Assembly (NCBI RefSeq): GCF_048773025.1
Contig: NC_133559.1
Span: forward strand, 29,852,501 to 29,916,500
Direction of reading: 5' to 3'
Length of the DNA: 64,000 nt
Source of the DNA: Camelus bactrianus
Lineage: Eukaryota > Chordata > Mammalia > Artiodactyla > Camelidae
In this document: one piece after another, positions 1-10,609 of the stretch
Numbering within the stretch: position 1 is the first letter of the stretch
Layout of the letters: every line of letters begins with the position of its first letter
Translations under genes and position numbers: made by a program
Notes under the pieces: model-generated
Told to the model about the DNA's origin: nothing
What the model saw: the letters and a program-made list of their open reading frames with translations, nothing else
Database searches by the model: none

Positions 1-179
1 GGTCCCTGAGCATGGCCCTGCCTGGACCTCTGGGGCCCTGGCCCAAGGACCACCAAGACAGCATGCTTGCCGGGATGTGTCTGTGGTTTCAGGGGTTGAC
101 CCTATGGGATGACCTTGGCTCTGCTGGACTCTAGACCTCCCTAAGGCTCCCCATCCCCATCCCTGTCCCATCAATCGTA

Positions 180-355
180 GTTCCCCCTCTTTTTATTCTT
201 TTTCATTCTAGGTAATTACAAGATACTGAATGTAGTTCTCTGTGCTATAGATTAGGACTTTATTATTTATCTATTTTATATATAGTAGTTTGTATCTGCC
301 AACCCCAAACTCCTAATTTATCCCTCCCCCCATTGTGCAACTAAACTTGATCGTA
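180..355 (-). repeat. L1 3' UTR fragment, reverse orientation
   Basis: The segment contains TTACAAGATACTGAATGTAG, TATATATAGTAGTTTGTATC and CCCAAACTCCTAATTTATCC, the well-known antisense 3' UTR of artiodactyl-type L1. Both ends are truncated. Bases 1-180 show nothing recognisable. Confidence 0.75.
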
Positions 356-2039
356 TTTATTATCTGAAGGAAAACACAGCTAAGCACCACAGCAGTGGCA
401 ACAGCCACCACTGTCACTCTGCTCTGGGAGATCTGTCACCCTTGTGTTAAAGCATCTCGGTGAGAAGGCCTGTGGAGGGGGCCAGCCTCAATTCTGGGGT
501 TGCCCTGTCCTGCTGGATTGTCTGAGGAAGCCAGAGCCGTGTTCTCTGCACAGAAGCTGTTCCCGCTTATCAGAGGTGCAGGAGACTGCCAGAAACTTGG
601 CACTGGGTCTTCCCTTCAGTGATCTGGCTTTTAATTCTCAACTTGTTTCTGTTCCTGAGCTTTTAGGACCTTTCACTGACCCATGAGAAGCATCTTGAAA
701 AGGTCAGGGGACCCTGATGTCTAAGTGCTTCAACCTGGTATGTCCTTAAGGCTGACTCTCCCCTCCCAAAGAAGTCCCTCTTCTTAGTGATGTGAAAATA
801 GAAAATTTGACATAGAAATAAACACACAAGTAAAATCCCCCCTAGATACTGGCATTTTCCCAATTAATTCTTAACATATATTCTGGTTTTTGAAACTGGA
901 AAAAAGGAAGAAAAAGTGGTAAATATCTTTCTAGGTTTAAATGCCAATATTACATAAATAAATAATAGCCAACCCTAAGTTCTTTAATTTCCGAATTATA
1001 TAAAAATGTATAAGCTTACATCTGAATTCTTTTTCCTGGGGATGAGAAATGCTCTTTCCAATGAACTGCTAGAAGTTGGTACCAAAGTTGGTTGAAGATT
1101 AAAAGGAAAATCTTATAAATTCAGATACCTTTACAGCAGCTCAAAGGCCTAACACCAACCCTAGGAGTTGAGGGTTTCCTGATGAGAAAACCAAGCCCGC
1201 CGCGACCCCAGCAGTGCCTGGAAAGGAGGGGCCAATAGAAGATGCACCTCCCATGACTGCAGCGCAGCTGCCTTCTAGGAATGTGGGGAAGGCCCAGGGA
1301 GGTGGACATGGGCTAGGATTTTTAGAGAGGGTTTTCAGGGTTCTGTGAGTGCACCCCCAACAGGGAGTGCCCAGGAACCAACTCTGGGGACGCAGGCAGG
1401 TTCTCAGAGTAAAATGCCTAAAGCCAGGGGAGCAGGGCATGACTGTAGGACCATCCTGGAGACATGGGGTAAGGGCTGGCTGAAACGCCAGGAGTACGTG
1501 CTCTCCCAGCCTCAGGGCTGAAGGGGTGCCACACTGTTCCAATGTGGCCCAGCTTGAGAGGCCTGCCATGACAGGGGAAGGGATGGCAGCAGCATGAGGA
1601 CTGCCAAGTGATGGGGTGCTGTGGGGACCAACCAGAGAAGGTGCTCCCCCTCCCGCAACAAGGCTCTGTGAGGGCGAGGCCCCTGGAAATGGCATAAAAT
1701 GCCCACAAGAGAAAGCCCCCTGGGAACCCCTGCCAAGTCCGTGCGGCACCATAGTGGGTTTGCAGCAGTGCTGGGCAGGTGACACGAGCCTTTCTTGCTG
1801 TTTTATTCTTCCTTCCTTCCCACCTTCCGCTTGCTGGGCTAAGAGAGGTCAGAACTCAAGATCAGTAACCTGGGAAGCAGAAGAGCCCCGTGGACCAGGG
1901 CTGGGAAGAAGAGGGAGCAGCGCCAAGTGCAGACGAAGTTCACGTGCTCTCCATCGGCCCCACACAGCAGCATTCCCATCAATGGCTAAGGTGGGCTGTT
2001 CTCCGGGGTCACAGAAGCTCTGCATTGAAACAAAGCATA
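356..2039. other. No gene recognised
   Basis: The first 750 bases are mixed sequence with an AT-rich part around 780-1,030. The part from about 1,140 to 1,990 is GC-richer and keeps a 214-codon frame open on the minus strand (1785-1141). That frame is Pro/Ser/Gly-rich, matches no family I know, and overlaps other open frames on both strands, so it is probably chance. Confidence 0.5.
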
Positions 2040-2145
2040 GGGGGTGGGGAGAACAGCTCAGTGGCAGAGCACTGGCTTAGCATGCAGGAGGTCCTGGGTT
2101 CAACCCCCAGAACCTCCATTAACAAAAAGGGGGGAAGAAAGAGGG
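2040..2145 (+). repeat. Camelid tRNA-derived SINE (Vic-1 type)
   Basis: The head reads GGGGTGGGGAGAACAGCTCA with GTGGCAGAGCACTGGCTTAG, a tRNA-like A box. GGTCCTGGGTTCAACCCCCAG carries the B box (GGTTCAACCCC). The element ends in an A-rich tail and lacks the longer TAAATAA/ATTACCTCC tail of the fuller copies in this window. Confidence 0.8.
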
Positions 2146-2654
2146 AAATGCAACGGGGGATTTTGACCATTACCCTGGACTGTGGGATTTAATTGCCAAA
2201 ATCAGGCTTCCTCTTGCTACTGGAGGTAACCAGAGGACCCGCAGATTTCACCAAGAAGCACGTGTGAAGAGGCAGGCAGAGAAAACAGTGTTGGTGTCAA
2301 AGCACCCAGTGAGTCTAGCTTGTTCAACATAAAAAGACGCAATGGCTTTGGAATTGCAGAAAGTCTTCTAAAATCAAAAGAAATTAGTAGAAACCTGCTA
2401 AATACTATGTGGCAAAAAATGATTGGAAAATCACTTGAGAGAATATTCAGTTTATTTTCTTAGAGAGGATTTAAAATTTTTAACACATCTAAAACACTAG
2501 GTTTTGTGCTGCAAAATTTTACATCTGAATTTTGTAAGAAGTAACTAATTGTGTGTACTTTAACAGATGGAAACTAACTTGGCAAATATAATACAAATGA
2601 TAATAGCAAAACGATTCAGTACTAGTTATGTGATGTTTTACTATCTTAACTCAT

Positions 2655-2878
2655 TTCCCTTTCACTCCTGGGCACATATCCAAAGGGAACTCTAATTTGA
2701 AAAGATATATGCACCCCAATGTTCATAGCAGCACTACTTACAATAAACAAGACATGGAAACAACCTAAATGTCCACCGACAGATGACTGGATAAAGAAGT
2801 TTTAGTATATTTATACAATGGAATATTATGCGGCCATAAAAAAGAATAAAATAATGTCATTTGCAGCATCAACAAAGG
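2655..2878 (+). repeat. L1 ORF2 3'-end fragment, forward
   Basis: The sequence follows the C-terminal end of L1 ORF2: CACTCCTGGGCACATATCC, AGCAGCACTACTTACAATAA, CCTAAATGTCCACCGACAG and GAATATTATGCGGCCATAAA. It is a short broken fragment that ends where the mariner-associated duplication starts. Confidence 0.8.
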
Positions 2879-3066
2879 AATTGTTTTTGTTATTTTCTCC
2901 ATTAGCTTTTTTTTTTGGTATCCATTCCTGTTTGATATATATTAATGGTAAAATGTTTATAAGATCTGCCATATGTGAATCTTGGTAAAAATAAAATATG
3001 GGTGGCCATAAAGTCTGGAAATACTGACAATATTTTTTAAAAATAAATTGAACCCCCTTGACTGTT
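2879..3066 (+). repeat. Direct duplication, copy 1 (flank plus left end of mariner-type element)
   Basis: About 190 bases here are repeated, roughly 85% identical by eye, at 3737-3935. Shared blocks are TATATTAATGGTAAAATGTT, GTGAATCTTGGTAAAAATAA and TTGAACCCCCTTGA. The duplication includes about 120 bases outside the transposon end. Confidence 0.75.
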
Positions 3067-3310
3067 TCATTGAGGGTAAAGTTGCCACAGGTGGAGAGGA
3101 GGGCATCCCAGCGAACCTGAGTAACCAGATCGTGTACCTGTTTGGGAAATGCAGCCGTTCACTTGGCCAGAGGCAGAGGCACAATCATAAAGACTGATCC
3201 TGTTCCATGAATAATTATGAACCTGATCGACCTCAGAGGTGCTAGCGTCATTGTGGACCTTCTGGAACATCCGGGTCTGGATGCTCCCTACTGAGTCCGT
3301 GGTGTCAGCA
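2999..3310 (-). mobile_element. Tc1/mariner-type transposon fragment with transposase-like frame
   Basis: The left end reads TGGGTGGCCATAAAGTC and follows a TA dinucleotide (2997-2998), so it matches the end of the better preserved copy at 3857. On the minus strand nearby, DSVGSIQTRMFQKVHND resembles the C-terminal region of mariner transposases, where the usual pattern is DAVGSI..ML.+VW.+. I see no matching right end before the second element, so this copy is truncated. The transposase call rests on a short match. Confidence 0.5.
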
Positions 3311-3736
3311 TGGCAGAGAGTGTAGCTGTATATATTTGGGAACGCTTCCAGAACACTGCCTGTGGGAGTTCATTATAAAGTGTACGAAACTGAAAACAGG
3401 ATTGTAACCGATCAAAGGGAACAGCTTTTGCAGGTTAATATTGTAGACTGACTTTTTCTCCACCTCCTCCCCATCTTTTTTTTTTTTCTGTCCACTTGGA
3501 AAAAAGCTTTGCCCCTTGGAGTATTCATAAATCATCACATCATTGCCACCCTCCACATTTTGTTCTAGAATACTTGGCTTATTATAATCAGTGTGAGAAC
3601 TGTTTTAAATATAAGTCAGTTTCAAACCCAAACATAATACATCCTGAATATCATGCAGACAGCCTTTTATCTGTAGATTAAAAATCAGTTTATTTCCAGC
3701 AAAATGTTCTCATGAGAAACATGTCAAAGACAAAGG
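3311..3736. other. Sequence between the two mariner-type ends
   Basis: This interval contains no gene or known repeat that I recognise. It has a T-run at about 3477-3487 and is otherwise unique-looking. Confidence 0.4.
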
Positions 3737-3935
3737 ACTTGTTTTTCTTAATTTTCTCTGTTAGCTTGTTTTTTGGGATTCATTTCTGTTTGGTATATAT
3801 TAATGGTAAAATGTTTATAAGACTTGCTGTATGTGAATCGTGGTAAAAATAAAATACAGGTGGCCATAAAGTCTGGAAATATTGACAATGTTTTTTTTCA
3901 CAAGTTGAACCCCCTTGATTGTTTCATTTAGGGTA
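3737..3935 (+). repeat. Direct duplication, copy 2 (flank plus left end of mariner-type element)
   Basis: This is the second copy of the repeat at 2879-3066. The similarity stops just after the GGGTAAAG motif in both copies, after which the two elements differ. Confidence 0.75.
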
Positions 3936-4168
3936 AAGGTGCAAGATTATGCCATGGAAATTGGACACACAGATCGTTGGAGGGAGCGTATGACAGAGAC
4001 ATGTGCAATGGCTGATGGGAATGGTGCTTTAATGCACATTGCTCATTGCAGTTTTTCACAGCTTATTGAGCTATAAATTGCTAGTGAGGGACAACACATT
4101 CACATGCCATAAAAATAAACTATTTATTATGGTGTTTGTCTATGTTTTCGGACTTCATGGCCACCCTG
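3857..4168 (+). mobile_element. Non-autonomous Tc1/mariner-type element with TA target-site duplication
   Basis: The element begins CAGGTGGCCATAAAGTC and ends GACTTCATGGCCACCCTG, an inverted repeat of consensus CAGGGTGGCCATRAAGTC. It is flanked by TA on both sides (3855-3856 and 4169-4170). At 312 bases it cannot encode a full transposase. A plus-strand stretch near the right end (ETCAMADGNGALMHI) recalls the C-terminal tail of mariner transposases (CRATNGAHIE), so it is probably an internal-deletion derivative. Confidence 0.75.
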
Positions 4169-4345
4169 TACAACTTTAATTCAAAAGACTGGATAATAAT
4201 CCCTCAGTTGAATACTGTTCTAATTCTGTTAAAATAGTTGACTTGAAAAGGATATACTACTCTTAATAAAGCATTTCTTGTATAAAGTTTTTCCTCATTG
4301 GCCCCATTTTTTGATGATCATGAAACTTACCTGCATAAGTTGCAC

Positions 4346-4378
4346 TACAAAAAACAAAAACAAACAAACAAACAAAAA
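4346..4378 (+). repeat. (CAAA)n simple repeat
   Basis: A run of ACAAAAAACAAAAACAAACA followed by further CAAA units is visible directly. Confidence 0.85.
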
Positions 4379-7300
4379 AGATGGGTACATCCTGGACCAT
4401 TTTCCATCATTTTGTGATTCAATGATATTGTGAGGGAGTAAAGTAGAAAATTAGTTATAAATTTGTAAATTATGAAGAATAGAAAAAGGGAATTTTTAAA
4501 TTGAAATTGACAATACAATTCTCTTAGTGGAGGGACTGCAACCCTTTCATTCTGATGGGTAACCTGAGAGGCTCCACCAATGACACAAGCTTGACAACTA
4601 ATGTTGCAGTCGATTTTAACAAGACAAGGAAAACTAGTTGCTTATGAGCAACAAGAAATGTACGTAGCATCACTGAAATATACCCTTTGGTCCTTTTTTC
4701 AGCCTTATAATGAATATGAAATGGAGCCCCGTTGTTTGAGTCTTGGAAAATGTCTGTTTTAAAATAATTATTTAAAAAATGAATCCTCCTAAATAGTCTA
4801 TCATTTCAGTTGGCTGAACATTAGGACTCCATCACATCTTGGAAAAAGGTATAATACCAATGGAGGGCATTACCGCATTTTAAGAAAAAAAAATTAAGTA
4901 TAATTTTGCCAGAGGACAAAAAAATTGAATACTGTCAGATATAGGACTCATTTGTGAAAAATAACTTCACATGATTGTTAGCCTGTTTCATTTAAAAGTA
5001 AAACAAGCCCACAAACCTGACACAAGGTGTTATGTACAAAATAATGTTCCAGTGGCGTGGCCCCTGGCGGGTGAGTGAGACGCCACAGGCCTTTCTGTTG
5101 GTTTATTTTACTCCTGGAGCCCATTGGCTGCAGGCTTTTACCTTGCTTCCAAAATAAAGAAACCCACCCTCTGGAGTTCAGACCTTGTCCCCAGTGAAAT
5201 TTTTTAGAAATCTGACAATGACACCATTGGCCTGGAAGATGACTGAGACTGGATAAATAAAGTATTTTCTCTCATTGAAGGTTGGCAGCATTTTATTCAC
5301 ATTGAAAATCTGTGATTCTCTAAGCTAGGGGTCAGAGCTCAAGCTAACAACAACCCATGGAGGAAAGAAATTTGCAGGGCTACACGTGGTGTGTGTAATT
5401 CCCCTGTTCAGAGGCAGCGACGTTACAAAAGGACCAAAATTCATGAGTACTTCTCCAAGCAGAGACCACCATTTGGGGCAACACTGACAAGGTCTGGGTG
5501 TCTGGGAGTACTTGGGGAGGGGAGGCAGCCCCTGGTCCTCCCCCTGTGCTGCCCATTTGTTAATAAGTGGCATCAGATCCACCAGGAAGGCTGACAATGG
5601 GTGGCGACTCAGATCCTAAAGCCTGCCTGTGAGGCCTGTGTGCAGGGTATCTGAGGAGGGTCTCTGTGGGGTGCTCTGTCAGAGCTCTCTGGCTGGGGTG
5701 TCTCCGTGTGGGTCTCTGTCGGAGGTCTCTGTGTGGGAACTCCTAGTGGGCGGCCTCCATTGCTGGCCTTACTGCACTTTACGCAGGACAAGGGCAGAGG
5801 GACTTGCCCATTCCTGCTTCTTGCTGTTCTAACAGTGTCCCCTTCCATGTGGCTTCTCCCCACAGGAGCCTTGGGGTACCCCCACCCCAGGACTCACCTG
5901 TCATTAGCCCTGGAGAGGATGCAGTGGCAGCCAGGCTCAGGGTCCCCATTTTGTGCCACCCTCCCCTGAGCTCCCGAGGGCCCTCTGTTGGCCTGGGTCC
6001 CAGCCCTTCCCACAGGTCCTGCGTCCACCCTGCAGGATGGGGCTCGAGGCAGGACCTGGCTCCAGGGAGAAACCACAGTCCTGTGCCTCCTCCCCCCTCC
6101 CCTCTGGGTCTTGGTCCCATGAGTTGGGTTCTTGACTGGTGTGGAGGCAAGGCCATCCGTGCTGTCACCTGGATGAGGGGCCCCTCCTGGAGCAGGGCTG
6201 TCCATCGCGGGAGTGACTGATATGAAGCATCCATCACTCTAGAGCACTGCTCCCCATCTCCCAGCTTCCCGTGTGGCCGGGCCGGGGAGGAAAGGTGGAC
6301 GGCACACCAGTCCCCACAGGTCACTTCCGCCCGCTGTGTGACAGGTCCTGTCTGCTAGCCTCTTCCCACTCTGGGCTCTGGGGTAAGCAAAGCTGAGAGC
6401 CACGTGAGACTTGCTAGGATCCCGGGACAGTCTCCGGGTCTTTTAAGTCCTGTCTGTCCCCTGGGAGCCTCCCTGGGCCCTGTGTGTAAGTAAAGGCTGT
6501 GGACCGCCAGTCTGTCCCGAGCTCCCCATCCTGTGAGAGCTTTTTACACACTCTGTGGAGAAGAGAACCTTCCTGCTTGAGGCTTTGCTGCCTCTGTGAG
6601 CCTGGCCCTCAGAGTAGAAGCTGCAGGTGGCTGCCCTCTGTCTGGGCTCGGGGAGCTGAAGGAGGGTGGACACTCTGGGGTGAGCCCCCCAGCCCCATCT
6701 TCTCCCCTCTGGGCCTGTAGATGGTGGTGGGACGCCGGGGGCTCCTTGGTCACTGCAGCATTTACAAGCACCCTGCGCCACCTGCCTCCGCCCCCTCCAC
6801 ACACCCCCCCCCCCGGTGCCCAGTGTCCCACCATCAGGCGGTGAGGTGACTGCACAGAGTCACAGCCTGGGAGGGGAGGTGGGCGCTGTGGGCAGGGCTG
6901 GTCCCTCCTCTGGGGCAGTCTGGACAGGCCCTCGGAGGTCTCGGGGCACCCACTGCGCACGCCCAGAGCTGGGGGAGCCGCGCTCCCCATGCTCACCGCT
7001 GCTCCAGATCCCGAGAAAGGCAGAGGGAGGGGCCGCTCCCGGCCCACCTCAACCCAGCTTCAGGGTGGGGAGGGCTCAGGGCAGGTGTCACCTCTTCCCA
7101 GCAAGACATGGCGGGGGTGGGGGGGGGCAAGGTTTCTCCCAGCTCTGGACGCGGGGCCAGTGCTGCCCCTGACTCCCTTCCTTAATCTGCCACGTGAACT
7201 TGTCTCTGACACTTTCTGGAGACTGAGGGGAATTTCAGCCTCTGCAAACCCCTCCCCTTGAGCTGCACAAGTTCAAGGTAGAGAGCCTGCGGGGGAGTAA

Positions 7301-7621
7301 GGCTGAGCCAGATCCTCGGAGAGGGGAAGTCTTTAGGCTTTGTTCTCCTTGACAGGCCCTGAATGCTTCCATTTGTTTCTGTAACGCTGCTAGTTGTGGG
7401 ACTTTAAGGAGCAATGAGGGAATTGGGGCGAGGGTGAGAATTCCACGCTGGGGTCAGCCTCCCTCCATGGCCCTGTCATCCCTTCTGGAAGCCAAGTGCC
7501 TGGACACTTCTCCCCAGCAGGACACAGACGCACGCCACACCTCTCATGGGACAAACACATATGTTTGGGGGAAACAATAAAAATTGTGGTAGGAAGAAGC
7601 CATTAGCACAAAGGGGATGTG
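4379..7621. other. No gene recognised; 3' flank of SPATA31
   Basis: Bases 4,380-5,300 are AT-rich and unremarkable. From about 5,600 to 7,260 the sequence is GC-rich. It includes a patch at 5,640-5,760 of repeated GGTCTCTGTGGG-like motifs, a run of 11 C at about 6,804-6,814 and a G-rich run near 7,110-7,130. Many open frames overlap on both strands, which is expected from GC content. None resembles a known protein. Confidence 0.5.
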
Positions 7622-8644
7622 CTAACCTGAGAGAAAAAAGCTCTGCACGGTGTACGTTGTTCCCTGGAGAAGAGTCGCCCTCCCAGGAAGGACGTAGGGA
7701 GCGTACCCCGACGGCGCAGGAGAGGCGTGGTTCCGAAGGAGACAGTGCCTCGGACAGTGGGCGGGGTGGCCGGGGAGGCCTGCCGTTCCCAGCCCGTGCT
7801 GGCAGCGTCTGCCTGGGGGCCCGGGCTCCCCAGGCAGGAAGGCCCACTTGCCGTCTCTGTGGCTGCGACTGGCCCACCTATTCCTGCCGTGACAGCTGTG
7901 GCCCTTGGGGGGAGCTCGGGGATCGCAGGGTTTCCCACTCATCACTCTCCTGTGCTCTTGGTAGGAGACAACCCGCTGGTAGCAGTAATGCTGACCCACT
8001 GGGGCCTGGGGGTCTCCTTCGTGCCAATTTAACTCTGAGGCATAAGGCCCGTGTCCAGGGTGAAGGGCCAGTTTCTCCTCGAGGATCTGCCCCACAGCCG
8101 TCATGAGAGCCTCCGCCTCGGCGACCGTGCTGTCTGTAAACGATCGGCTTTGGGCAGGGTCTGGGCTCTGCGCAGTGGCTGAAGCAGGCTTGCCTTTTTG
8201 CAGGGGGTCTTTGGGTCCTTTGTCTTTACTGGGGAAAACCCACTGGAGAAGGAGCTTCATGTATTTCCTGAAGGAGATTTCCGACGGAGCCTGTCCCTTC
8301 CTCAGCTGGCGGGCCTCGCTTCTTTGGGAGTCTGCTGATTCCTTTTTCCGGCTGGGATGGCTCAGCCCCCGGGCCTGGTGGGCCTTGCGCTCTGCCAGCC
8401 CTTTTTTGTGCTGTCCTGGCCTGGGCCTCCTATCATTCTCTCACGCATCAGTGGGCCCAGACTTCTTCCTCTGGCTCTTTGATGGGGCCTGCTGTCCCCA
8501 GGGCTCCTGCGGTCCCCAACTGCTCCCTCCACTGGAGCTCAGGTCATAGAGCACCTGGGAAACTGACATATCCCCACTGGACAAGGTCTGGGAATGAGAC
8601 AGAGATGCCTCAGCAGCCAAGAAGTCTGCGGCAAGGGACATATC

Positions 8645-8740
8645 TGAGTGACAGTCTTGAAGAAGGGTGCTGGTGGCACAGTCTTGCAGGAGAACCCCAG
8701 TTTCATAGTCCTGAAGGAGCACCCTCATGTGCTGTTGCTC
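8645..8740 (-). repeat. Short LLQD repeat inside SPATA31 exon 4
   Basis: Three imperfect units of about nine to ten codons read VLLQDYETG, VLLQDCATS and TLLQDCHSD. They lie head to tail in the downstream family-like frame. Confidence 0.7.
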
Positions 8741-10465
8741 TGGTTTTGCGAACCTTTGGCCCTCAAGCTTCCGAAGCTGTGCGTCCAAGTATACATCTTC
8801 TGGAGTTAGGTCCACGGACTGTGCACTTGATGAGAGGCTTTTTATGGACCTTGGAGACCAGGAACCCTTCTGATCCACATTCATGGTTTGGGACCTAATC
8901 ATCATACCAGGGTCCAAAATACTTTTCCAAGCAGGGTCCGTGTCTTGGGACTTGGAAGACCGGGGGCCATGCGTCCAGGTCCACTACTGTTATGCCACTG
9001 CAGGAGTCTGATGAGGCCCGTCCCCCAGTCTCTTCCCTTGGCTCATCCCTGGCCACTGATGGACTCGGACTGGGCTGTTGCAGGCTGCCTTTCTCAGCCC
9101 CCATGACAGACTCATTGTGCCAGATTCTGCCTATAAACTTGTATGTGACAGCCTGAGAAGGTGACTTGTCCCCCTGTCCAATCAGAGAGGCCTCAGGGGG
9201 CTCACGGACATCGCCAGGCGGGCTCCCTCCCAGGCCCCCTGGGAGTTTCTCACAGGGACATGAGGGGGCAAGAGGGGACTCAGCAGCGTGGAAGCTGACT
9301 CTGCGGTTCTGACGCTCTCTTCCGGTTGGGGCTGAGGCGGCTTTTCCAAGACCTCAGTTAGCTGGGGTTTTGCATGGTCCCCAGATTCACAGGTGACTTC
9401 CACGATGGAGCTGGGGACGGCCATGGGGTGAGCTTTTTTCAACTTAAAGAGACTTAGGAACTTGAGGGCCTTGCGTAGTAAACTCCAACTGTGCTTCCCC
9501 CGAAACCTGATAATATGTGCTTCAGCACCTGCTGAACGCACGGACTAAGGACCAGAGACTCACAGGAGGTGTTCATGCAGGGTTCCCAATCCTGGGGGGG
9601 TCCTGAACTTCCTGCTCCCTTATGAGAATTTGACTTTTCAGGAAGGTCTAAGACAGGGTTGGCGGCAGGCCTTGAACAATGTACATTCATATGGATGTGA
9701 CCCTTGTGGGTCTGCTCTGCCATCCTGCCCAAAAGGACTCCCAAGACATTTTCTGGATGCTTCCTGCCTAGGCTCAAGTCTCTGTTTGACTCAGTCTTCA
9801 TGCTCAAGTGACTTTTTAACTCAGTCTTCATGCTTGGAGCCTTCGGTGAGTGGCTGGCTGAGGTCACATATATATCTCTTAGGATCCTTCCCACACTACG
9901 GCCTACATCATTGTACAGGCCCTTCCCTGGTGGGGCCCTTGCGGGGCACCTGGACCCCATCTTCTGTGCATCCCAGCTCCCCTGGCCTATAAACGCAGAG
10001 GGCTTTGAGGGCCCCATCGTGCCTGTGCCTGGCAAGGCCCTGGGAATGTGCCCTGAGGCTCCATCAGTTTCTGAGACACTTGGCTTTTGAAGGGCAGTCT
10101 GCTCTGTTGTGGCATGAACTTTTGCTGGAGGTGTTGCTCCAATTTCTTCCGAACCCCAGGGCTGATGAAATCCCCAGGAGGGACGGAGACGGTGCTGTGG
10201 GCCTGGGAGGCCCTGCTGCCTTGGGGAAGGCAGGGAGGGGCTTGGCTAGAGACTCGCTGGGACTTTCTAACCCCAGAGGGTAGATTCTTCTCCCTTTCTA
10301 GTTGCTTTTTCAAAAAGTGACTTTCCAGATTTTGCACTGCAGTTGAGATGAAAGGTTGTGCCTTATTTGGGACTGCAGGGCAAGCTACGTCACAGTACCT
10401 AGCCTGGGGCTGAGAAGAAGGTGGTAGGATTGGGAAAGAGGGTGTGCAGTGGGCCATCTCAAACT

Positions 10466-10609
10466 GAGCCGGAGGTGGGGGTTGGAAATCGGGCCTGGTT
10501 GGGGTCAAGAGGTGGGGTCGGGCCTGGGTCTCCACCTGAGCCAGAGGTGGGGGCTGACATTGGGGCCTGGTTGGGGTCAAGGGTTGTGGTTGGGCCTGGG
10601 CTGGAGGGT
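10466..10609 (-). repeat. 72-bp tandem duplication inside SPATA31 exon 4
   Basis: Two copies of a 72-base unit lie head to tail; GAGCC boundaries fall at 10466 and 10538, and the GCCTGGTTGGGGTCAAG motif at 10493 and 10565. The unit encodes 24 residues, with LTPTRP followed by QPPP and AQ in each copy. It keeps the reading frame and lies in the open part of the exon. Confidence 0.8.

Noticed and set aside
1141-1785. 214-codon open frame on the minus strand
   Set aside because: It lies in GC-rich DNA, overlaps open frames on both strands, has low-complexity Pro/Ser/Gly composition and matches no family I know.
2040-2112. Possible tRNA gene (A and B boxes present)
   Set aside because: The head does not fold into a proper acceptor and anticodon arm by eye, and the same unit recurs with a SINE tail at 36 kb and 40 kb, so it is a SINE.
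5040-5215. Possible LTR with AATAAAGAAACCC motif
   Set aside because: No paired TG/CA ends or family-specific blocks could be recognised.
5640-5760. Apparent GGTCTCTGTGGG tandem repeat
   Set aside because: The units are too irregular in length and sequence to define a repeat period, so I only mention it as part of the flank.
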